DNA of 6,719 nucleotides, from positions 1 to 6,719 of the forward strand of contig CAIXGT010000037.1 in NCBI GenBank assembly GCA_903919105.1. The letters are read 5' to 3'. Under the pieces are notes generated by a model that was given only the letters and a program-made list of their open reading frames with translations, was not told the origin of the DNA and made no database searches. Shown here piece by piece: positions 1-4,780 of this stretch. This stretch comes from an uncultured Spartobacteria bacterium. GTDB taxonomy: Bacteria > Verrucomicrobiota > Verrucomicrobiae > Chthoniobacterales > UBA6821. The first letter of the stretch is position 1. Every line of letters starts with the position of its first letter. Made by a program: the position numbers and the translations under genes.

Positions 1-112
1 AAGGCAGGATGGACGGACCTTTGTCGCCGTGACCCATGATCCGGCTCTAGCCACTCTCGGCGACCGTCAGCTCTACCTCAAGGAAGGCCATCTTCAGGAA
101 CAACTCGCCTAA
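1..112 (+). CDS. ABC transporter ATP-binding protein, C-terminal end (LolD/MacB-like), partial
   Basis: Reading from base 2, the frame gives 36 residues, beginning RQDGRTFVAVTHDPALA and ending in a TAA stop at 110-112. The VTHD segment matches the H-loop of ABC ATPases, whose histidine contacts the ATP gamma-phosphate. The following pattern, ALATLGDRQLYLKEGHL, matches the usual end of the small LolD/MacB-type ATPases, where a short strand (L-x-DG or KEGH) closes the nucleotide-binding domain. LolD works with LolC/E to release lipoproteins from the inner membrane; MacB-type relatives drive export. The Walker A, Walker B and signature motifs lie outside the window, so LolD cannot be separated from other members of the family. 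Any partner permease would lie upstream. The neighbouring thioesterase starts 49 bases downstream on the same strand, so shared transcription is possible. Confidence 0.75.
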   Translation, partial: RQDGRTFVAVTHDPALATLGDRQLYLKEGHLQEQLA

Positions 113-128
113 GGAACCGCTAACACGC

Positions 129-161
129 CCTCAGGTTTAAGGTCTCCAGTTTCATCCTTCC
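129..161 (+). repeat. Degenerate 7-base periodic leader upstream of ybgC
   Basis: The leader before the thioesterase start can be cut into heptamers CCTCAGG, TTTAAGG, TCTCCAG and TTTCATC followed by CTTCC and the ATG. Each resembles TTTCAGG, the heptamer that is much cleaner in the trxB leader. The match is weak here, and I would not call it a repeat without the trxB and topB leaders for comparison. Confidence 0.3.
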
Positions 162-578
162 ATGTCTTCTACCCCCTCCATCGTCACACCCGTTCAAGTC
201 ATGTTCTTCGACACGGATGCCGGCGGTGTCGTCCACAACATCGCCTACCTGCGCTTCATCGAGACGGCCCGCACGCTGCTTGCCGTACAGCTTGGAATGG
301 ACTGGGCGAGGATGTCCCAAACCTCGGTCTATCCCGTGGTCGTGCGCACCGAGATCGACTACAAGAGGCCCGCCATTCTGGGTGATGAGTTGGAGGTCCA
401 CGGCCGTTTGGGTGAGGCCTCCCCTGCGCGCTTCTGGTGCCACTTCGAGATCAAGCGCCCGCGCGACGGAGCGCTGATGATTACCTGCCAGCAAGCGCTA
501 GCCTTCGTGAAGATGCCTGAGGGGAAGCCTCTCCGCCTACCCAAAGGGTGGCCCGAGCCGTTTGCTCCAGAAGTTTAA
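162..578 (+). CDS. ybgC: YbgC-like acyl-CoA thioesterase (hotdog fold, 4HBT family)
   Basis: This 138-residue protein has the usual length of a single hotdog-fold thioesterase, which hydrolyses acyl-CoA (or acyl-ACP) thioesters in the cytoplasm. The N-terminal motif FFDTDAGGVVHNIAYLRFIE (residues 15-34) aligns with the E. coli YbgC active-site segment YYEDTDAGGVVYHASY, so Asp19 corresponds to catalytic Asp18. A second family pattern, VVVRTEIDYKRPAILGDELEV at about 59-79, matches the strand-turn-strand region after the active-site helix. The Tyr-His pair after GGVV in E. coli YbgC is His25-Asn26 here, so the histidine is shifted by one position. In proteobacteria ybgC sits beside tolQRAB-pal, but here the upstream neighbour is an ABC ATPase end and the downstream one is trxB, so the Tol-Pal link is not supported by this window. 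The ATG at 162 places the conserved motif at the normal distance from the N terminus. It has no Shine-Dalgarno and is preceded by CATCCTTCC. The exact substrate is unknown. Confidence 0.85.
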   Translation: MSSTPSIVTPVQVMFFDTDAGGVVHNIAYLRFIETARTLLAVQLGMDWARMSQTSVYPVVVRTEIDYKRPAILGDELEVHGRLGEASPARFWCHFEIKRPRDGALMITCQQALAFVKMPEGKPLRLPKGWPEPFAPEV

Positions 579-592
579 CGAAACATTCCCAT

Positions 593-620
593 TTTCAGGT
601 TTCAGCTTTCAGGTTTCGGG
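593..620 (+). repeat. Tandem heptamer repeat in the trxB leader (core TTTCAGG, four units)
   Basis: Four adjacent 7-base units occupy this stretch: TTTCAGG at 593-599, TTTCAGC at 600-606, TTTCAGG at 607-613 and TTTCGGG at 614-620, followed by TTTT. Each unit differs from the core by no more than one base. The repeat fills most of the 57-base gap between ybgC and trxB and ends 15 bases before the trxB start. The AT-rich segment just after it (TTTTAATAT, 621-629) could hold a -10 element, but no convincing -35 hexamer is present. The function is unknown. Confidence 0.8.
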
Positions 621-635
621 TTTTAATATCCCCAG

Positions 636-1562
636 ATGGAACAAGTCGTCATCATCGGATCCGGTTGCGCCGGATGGACCGCCGCTATCTATACCGCGCG
701 CGCTAATCTCAACCCTCTTCTGATCACTGGCCAGCAGCCCGGCGGCCTGCTCACCACCACCTCGAGCGTTGAAAACTTCCCCGGCTTCCAGAACGGTATC
801 GAGGGAACAGCGCTCATGATGGAGATGCAGGAACAGGCCACACGCTTCGGAACACGGATCCAGTATTTGTGCCGTGTGGAGTCAGTCGATTTTTCCTCCA
901 GTCCGCTGAAAGTCACGGTCGATGGAAAAACAATCGAGACCCGCAGCGTCATCGTTGCGGTCGGAGCTGGACACCGTCACCTTGGCGTCCCCGGGGAACA
1001 TGAGCTTGAGAACAGAGGCGTCACCTACTGCGCTACCTGCGACGGGGCACTTCCGATTTTCCGCAACCAGCCGCTCGTGGTCGTGGGAGGAGGAGACTCG
1101 GCCTGTGAAGAGGCCAGCTATCTCACACGGTTCGCCTCGCAGGTCTATCTGATTCACCGCCGCGATTCACTCCGCGCCTCCAAGATCATGGCCGAGCGGA
1201 CACTCGCCAACCCCAAGATCACCCCCGTTTGGAACTCCGTTGTGGAAGAGGTGCTCGATGTCACGCAAAACCGCGTCACCGGAGTGCGCCTGAAGAACAT
1301 CGTGACCGATGAAGTCAGCACGCTGGATTGCGCCGGTGTCTTTGTGGCGGTCGGCCACACACCGAACACGCAAATCTTCCAAGGACAGCTCACCATGGAT
1401 GAGGCCGGATACCTCATTCTCGGAGAGGGCAGCCGCACGAACATCCCCGGGGTCTTCGCGGCCGGTGATTGCGCCGACTCAGTCTACCGCCAGGCCATCA
1501 CGGCAGCGGGCATGGGCTGTGCTGCTGCGATCGACGCGGAACGCTGGCTTGCTGCACTTTAA
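636..1562 (+). CDS. trxB: Thioredoxin reductase (NADPH, low-molecular-weight type)
   Basis: This 308-residue flavoprotein transfers electrons from NADPH through FAD to thioredoxin in the cytoplasm, supplying reducing power for ribonucleotide reductase, methionine sulfoxide reductases and peroxiredoxins. Seen in order: the FAD-binding Rossmann loop GSGCAG (residues 8-13), the TrxB signature GGLLTTTSSVENFPG (36-50), the redox-active pair in CATCDG (Cys132 and Cys135), the NADPH-binding loop GGGDSACEEA (151-160) with the phosphate-recognising HRRDSLRAS (174-182), and the C-terminal FAD motif GVFAAGDCAD (272-281). Length and motif order are normal for bacterial TrxB, and the CATC centre argues against the ferredoxin-NADP reductase relatives that lack it. 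The usual proline in GSGPAG is Cys11. The ATG at 636 puts the first beta strand (VVIIG) at residue 4, as expected. There is no Shine-Dalgarno, the bases before the start being ATATCCCCAG. A heptamer repeat lies directly upstream. Confidence 0.96.
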   Translation: MEQVVIIGSGCAGWTAAIYTARANLNPLLITGQQPGGLLTTTSSVENFPGFQNGIEGTALMMEMQEQATRFGTRIQYLCRVESVDFSSSPLKVTVDGKTIETRSVIVAVGAGHRHLGVPGEHELENRGVTYCATCDGALPIFRNQPLVVVGGGDSACEEASYLTRFASQVYLIHRRDSLRASKIMAERTLANPKITPVWNSVVEEVLDVTQNRVTGVRLKNIVTDEVSTLDCAGVFVAVGHTPNTQIFQGQLTMDEAGYLILGEGSRTNIPGVFAAGDCADSVYRQAITAAGMGCAAAIDAERWLAAL

Positions 1563-1601
1563 TCAAGATCCTGGGCTCTTCATGCCCTCCACCTTTCCTC
1601 A

Positions 1602-2768
1602 GTGGTAATTTGCGACCTGACCCAATTCTACTCCCCTTTCTCGGGAGGGGTGCGGCGTTATGTAGCGGAGAAGGCGGCTCACTTGGAAGCAGCCGGTGAT
1701 CGCCATGTGCTGATCATTCCGGGCGAAAAGACCGAACGTCACGTCGTGGGCCTCCAGACAATCTATACCATCGAATCGCCGCTGATTTCGCGAACGGCAC
1801 GCTATCGCGCACTCATCAATCTCAACCTTGTGGAAGAGGCTTTGGAACGGGAAAAGCCGGACCTGATCGAATCGGGCGATCCCTATCAGATAGCTTGGAA
1901 GGCGCTCGCCTCGGGACGCGCTCTAGGGATCCCTACCGTCGGCTTCTACCATTCCCATTTTCCGGATGCGGTGCTTCGTTCCGTGGCCAAGTACTTCGGC
2001 TCCATCTCCGTGATGATGGCCTCAGAGATCGGTAAAAAATATGCCGTCACGCTTTACAACCGGTTCGAGCGCACTCTTGTCCCGAGTGCTGGCCTCTCCG
2101 ATCTCCTTAGCACGTGGGGCATGGAGAATGTCGAGACTCTTGAACTCGGCGTCGACACGGACATCTTCTTTCCCGACAGAGAGCGCGGACATGCAGCCCG
2201 CCAAGCTCTTGGATGGCCCTCCGACAAACAGGTCCTGCTCTATGTCGGCAGGCTCAATGCCGACAAGAACGTGCGCGGGCTCTTCGAGGCTTTCGCTCTG
2301 CTGCACAAGAGCGATCCGAGACGTTTTCATCTGGTTGTGGTCGGCGACGGCATGCTTCGCAATACGCTTCATCATCTGGAAGAAACGACGCAGGCCGTAA
2401 GCTGGATTCGTTACTGCAACGGATCCCAGGAGCTGGCTGACATCTACAGGGCGGCGGATCTCTTCGTGCATCCCGGGGTCAAGGAGACCTTCGGACTGGT
2501 GACCCTCGAGAGTCAGGCTTGCGGAACCCCCGTGGTCGGGATCCGCGGCAGCTACATGGACGCGATCAACTTCAGCGGCCTGCACAACTGGTCGGCGGAC
2601 AACAATGCGGAGGCACTGGCCGGGGCGATCCGGACAGTTGCGAATCAGAATCTTGCGGAGTCTGGCCTCCGGGCCTCCACCTTCGTGAAAGGCCGCTACT
2701 GCTGGAAGGAAGTCTTCGGGCGTCTCTTTGCGATTTACCGAGAGGTGATCGCCTCGTACAACCCTTAG
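1602..2768 (+). CDS. GT4-family glycosyltransferase (alpha-mannosyltransferase-like)
   Basis: This 388-residue protein is a retaining GT-B glycosyltransferase of family GT4, transferring a sugar from a nucleotide donor to a lipid or glycan acceptor, probably at the inner face of the cytoplasmic membrane. The N-terminal acceptor domain begins ICDLTQFYSPFSGGVRRY (3-20), with the glycine-rich loop typical of GT4, and carries FYHSHFPD (115-122). The C-terminal donor domain contains LELGVDTDIFFP (180-191), LLYVGRLNADKN (212-223), VVVGDG (245-250) and the E-x7-E element, KETFGLVTLES (Glu295 and Glu303). No membrane helix or signal peptide is seen. The overall pattern resembles GDP-mannose-dependent MgtA/PimB-like enzymes, but donor and acceptor cannot be read from the sequence. 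The GTG at 1602 is the only common start codon (ATG, GTG or TTG) in frame between the trxB stop (39 bases upstream) and the conserved N terminus. It lacks a Shine-Dalgarno (CCTTTCCTCA precedes it). The stop lies one base before the acyltransferase gene. Confidence 0.88.
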   Translation: MVICDLTQFYSPFSGGVRRYVAEKAAHLEAAGDRHVLIIPGEKTERHVVGLQTIYTIESPLISRTARYRALINLNLVEEALEREKPDLIESGDPYQIAWKALASGRALGIPTVGFYHSHFPDAVLRSVAKYFGSISVMMASEIGKKYAVTLYNRFERTLVPSAGLSDLLSTWGMENVETLELGVDTDIFFPDRERGHAARQALGWPSDKQVLLYVGRLNADKNVRGLFEAFALLHKSDPRRFHLVVVGDGMLRNTLHHLEETTQAVSWIRYCNGSQELADIYRAADLFVHPGVKETFGLVTLESQACGTPVVGIRGSYMDAINFSGLHNWSADNNAEALAGAIRTVANQNLAESGLRASTFVKGRYCWKEVFGRLFAIYREVIASYNP

Positions 2769-2769
2769 A

Positions 2770-3453
2770 GTGTCTTCTGTAACCACCTTGGCCCAGCCGG
2801 TTTCATCGTTAACGAACGGCGTCCTAATCCGCCGCTACGAGTCGCGCGACCGCAAGGCCGTCCGCCGTCTCTGCTGTGAGACCGGATTTCTGGGTAAGGC
2901 GATCGACCCCGTCTTCCAAGATCGCGAGATTTTCGCTGACTACTTGACGCGCTACTACACCGACATCGAGCCGGAGTCTTCGTTCGTGCTGGAGCAGGAG
3001 GGCATTGTGAAGGGCTATCTGCTCGGCTCCTACCGTCCCTTCCGCCAGCAGCTCTTCAACTTCTTCAACAACATCCATCTTTTCACGCGCGGGATGGCCA
3101 AGTACCCCTTTTACAACAAAGCCACCCGTGACTTCATCGGCTGGATCCTGCGCACTTCGTGGAAAGAGGTTCCGCAGGCTCCCCGCCGCAGCGCCCACTT
3201 CCATTTCAATATTCTGCCCGAGGCTCAAGGGCTTGCTCATAGCACCAAGCTTATGAACAGCTATCTGGATCATCTGCGCAGCAAGAACGTGCGCCAGGTC
3301 TATGGTCAGGTGGTGACCTTTGAAGCACGGCGCGGAGCCAGGGTTTTTGAACGCTACGGCTTCCAGGTGCTCAACCGCAGCGAGATCACGAAATACCGCA
3401 AGACCCACCCCGAACCAGTCTACCTCACAACCGTCCTGAAGGAGCTGCGTTAG
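2770..3453 (+). CDS. GNAT-like N-acetyltransferase/acyltransferase
   Basis: This 227-residue protein resembles the GNAT fold. A first strand-helix segment, LIRRYESRDRKAVRRLCCETG (19-39), matches the usual GNAT opening (IR.....D...v..L). Residues 71-90 (SFVLEQEGIVKGYLLGSYRP) match the strand pair with a self-recognition glycine. HFHFNILPEAQGLAHSTKLM (143-162) corresponds to motif A with a Q-x-x-G-x-A-like acetyl-CoA pyrophosphate loop (QGLAHS, 153-158). FERYGFQVL (193-201) corresponds to motif B. An inserted segment rich in Phe, Tyr and Trp (about 91-135) between strand 4 and motif A is not typical of short GNATs and may form the acceptor site. The substrate is unknown. The gene follows the glycosyltransferase stop by one base (TTAGAGTG), so coupled translation is likely, and a role in acylating the same glycan or glycolipid is a reasonable inference. 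The start must be the GTG at 2770 or a nearby downstream TTG, since the first in-frame ATG is at residue 109, inside the domain. Confidence 0.72.
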   Translation: MSSVTTLAQPVSSLTNGVLIRRYESRDRKAVRRLCCETGFLGKAIDPVFQDREIFADYLTRYYTDIEPESSFVLEQEGIVKGYLLGSYRPFRQQLFNFFNNIHLFTRGMAKYPFYNKATRDFIGWILRTSWKEVPQAPRRSAHFHFNILPEAQGLAHSTKLMNSYLDHLRSKNVRQVYGQVVTFEARRGARVFERYGFQVLNRSEITKYRKTHPEPVYLTTVLKELR

Positions 3454-3454
3454 C

Positions 3455-3605
3455 CTGTTGGCAGGTTGGACTATTGGGCTGTTGGCTCAGGTTTATTAAT
3501 CTACCATGTCTGGTCCCTTGAATTTTTCGTTTCAGACGAACGTCTGCGCATAACTTGGCATGCGTACTGAATTGCCAATAGTCCAACAGCCCAAATACCC
3601 AATAG
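3455..3605. repeat. Opposed degenerate octamer arrays forming a MITE-like inverted repeat in the dprA leader
   Basis: The left array, 3455-3486, reads as four 8-base units close to CTRTTGGV: CTGTTGGC, AGGTTGGA, CTATTGGG and CTGTTGGC. The right array, 3574-3605, is the same unit type on the other strand: as its reverse complement it gives CTATTGGG, TATTTGGG, CTGTTGGA and CTATTGGC. The inner 21 bases of each array (3466-3486 and 3574-3594) match in inverted orientation at 17 of 21 positions, and all four differences are A/G transitions. Extended to 29 bases (3458-3486 and 3574-3602) they match at 21 of 29. The core between them is 87 bases. TAGCCT occurs at both outer edges (3451-3456 and 3603-3608), overlapping the acyltransferase stop codon on the left. 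No coding sequence is apparent inside. It could be a small non-autonomous element, a repetitive extragenic element or a structured leader. Confidence 0.7.
3533..3566 (+). other. Two overlapping dyad symmetries in the core upstream of dprA
   Basis: CAGACGAACGTCTG (3533-3546) is a perfect 6-base inverted repeat with a 2-base centre. Directly after it, and sharing two bases, TGCGCAT (3545-3551) pairs with ATGCGTA (3560-3566) across an 8-base loop, with one G-T wobble. The first dyad is better suited to a protein-binding operator than to a hairpin because its centre is so short. The second could be a small RNA hairpin. No T-run follows, so neither is a convincing intrinsic terminator. Both lie 50-90 bases before the dprA start. 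Confidence 0.45.
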
Positions 3606-3618
3606 CCTCTCTCCACCA

Positions 3619-4716
3619 ATGACTGACACCGAGGCAGCGATCATCCTGAACATGCTTCCCCAGGTGGGGCCCGTCCGAGTGCGGCGGCTGACCGAGCAGT
3701 TCGGATCCCTCTCTGCGATCCTCGGGGCTACTGGTTCGGCATTGCGCAGTGTAGAAGGAATCGGGCAGGAAGTTTCCTCCGTCATCAACTCCTGGCAAGA
3801 ACACGCCGATCTAGATGCCGAGCTTGCTTTGGTTCAGAAGGCAGGAGCCCGCGTCCTGACTCAAGCCGACTCCGAGTATCCCGAACTCCTCAAGGAGATC
3901 CATGATCCCCCAATCGTCCTCTACATCCTTGGCAAGCTGGAGGAACGCGACCACCGGAATGGCATCGGCATCGTAGGCACGCGGAAGGCAAGCCACTACG
4001 CCTTGGAGTCGGCAAAGAAGCTAGGCTACCAGCTAGCCTACTCCGGTCTGACGGTCTACAGCGGTCTTGCACGCGGCATAGACACGGCAGCCCATCAGGC
4101 AGCCCTGGCGGCTAATGGCCGCACGGTTGCGGTTCTGGGCAGCGGCCTCTCCCATATCTATCCTGAGGAGAATATTCCCTTGGTTGAGAAGATCGTTGAG
4201 AACCACGGGGCTGTGATCAGTGAGTTCCCCATGGGGGTCACCCCGACAAAGCAGACCTTTCCCAAGCGGAACCGGATCATCAGCGGCTGCTCTTTTGGCT
4301 TGTTGGTTGTGGAGGCTGGCCAGAACAGCGGCGCCCTGATCAGCGCGCGGGAGGCCGGGGATCAAGGCCGCTCCGTTTATGCCGTTCCCGGTCGGATCGA
4401 TCATCCGGGCACCCTCGGCTCGAACCGTCTTATCCAGCAGGGAGCCAAGCTCGTGATCGATGCAGCTGATATTCTAGCAGATCTCCCCATGATCTTTGCG
4501 GTGCCGCCGGAGCTCTCCCGCAGCCGTCCAAAGGTGGAACTGACCGGAGAGGAGCTCTTGGTTTACGAGGCAATCGGCGAGGATCCGACCCCCGTGGATA
4601 CGATCATTGCCAGATCCGGTTTGCCACCAGCGACGGTCTCTTCTAGGTTGCTCGCCCTTGAGCTAGGACGCCATGTCCGGGCCCAACCGGGCAACCGCTT
4701 CATCAAACTGATCTGA
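3619..4716 (+). CDS. dprA: DNA-processing protein DprA (Smf), RecA loader in natural transformation
   Basis: This 365-residue protein has the full three-part DprA layout and normal length. DprA binds incoming single-stranded DNA in the cytoplasm, protects it and loads RecA for recombination. Residues 1-60 form the SAM/HhH-like N-terminal domain (MLPQVGPVRVRRLTEQFGS, then VEGIGQEV). The Rossmann-like core runs from about 85 to 290, with YPELLKEIHDPPIVLYILG (87-105), GIVGTRKASHYALE (117-130), SGLARGIDTAAHQAAL (148-163), VLGSGLSHIYPEEN (172-185), SEFPMG (201-206), FPKRNRIISG (214-223), VVEAGQNSGALISAREAGDQ (230-249) and YAVPGRIDHPGTLGSNRLIQ (254-273). A C-terminal winged helix is suggested by residues 305-365 (ELTGEELLVYEAIG, then VDTIIARSGLPPATVSSRLLALEL). 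The start at 3619 lies close to the first helix and has no Shine-Dalgarno (CTCTCTCCACCA precedes it). A type IA topoisomerase gene follows after 64 bases, echoing the common dprA-topA order. Confidence 0.96.
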   Translation: MTDTEAAIILNMLPQVGPVRVRRLTEQFGSLSAILGATGSALRSVEGIGQEVSSVINSWQEHADLDAELALVQKAGARVLTQADSEYPELLKEIHDPPIVLYILGKLEERDHRNGIGIVGTRKASHYALESAKKLGYQLAYSGLTVYSGLARGIDTAAHQAALAANGRTVAVLGSGLSHIYPEENIPLVEKIVENHGAVISEFPMGVTPTKQTFPKRNRIISGCSFGLLVVEAGQNSGALISAREAGDQGRSVYAVPGRIDHPGTLGSNRLIQQGAKLVIDAADILADLPMIFAVPPELSRSRPKVELTGEELLVYEAIGEDPTPVDTIIARSGLPPATVSSRLLALELGRHVRAQPGNRFIKLI

Positions 4717-4750
4717 TTTTTCATAAGTTTTCCCATTAATCCTTTCCGCC

Positions 4751-4777
4751 TTCAGTTTTTCACTTTTCACTTTTTCC
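4751..4777 (+). repeat. T-rich heptamer repeat in the topB leader (core TTTTCAC)
   Basis: Within the 64-base gap between dprA and the topoisomerase gene, TTTTCAC occurs twice in tandem (4757-4763 and 4764-4770), followed by TTTTTCC (4771-4777) and preceded by CTTCAG. The spacing is 7 bases, as in the trxB leader, and the units share the TTTCA core. The array ends four bases before the ATG. The tract has no preceding GC-rich stem, so it is not a terminator for dprA. Confidence 0.6.
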
Positions 4778-4780
4778 TCC

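Noticed and set aside
1573..1587. GGGC-7-GCCC dyad between trxB and the glycosyltransferase gene as a terminator
   Set aside because: The stem is only 4 bp and is followed by a mixed C/T tract rather than a T-run; the gap is just 39 bases, so read-through is more likely.
2022..2786. 254-residue minus-strand open frame opposite the glycosyltransferase
   Set aside because: It lies antisense to clear GT4 motifs, shows no family pattern, and such long antisense frames are expected in GC-rich coding DNA.
3455..3605. CRISPR array
   Set aside because: Units are 8 bases, contiguous and degenerate, with no regular spacers, and the two halves are in opposite orientation.
3425..3804. Minus-strand open frames across the dprA leader
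   Set aside because: They overlap the acyltransferase end, the repeat region and the dprA start, show no recognisable domain, and are most simply shadows of the + strand genes and repeats.
4717..4780. T-rich tract after dprA as an intrinsic terminator
   Set aside because: No GC-rich stem precedes the T-runs, and the tract resolves better as heptamer repeats reaching the topB start.
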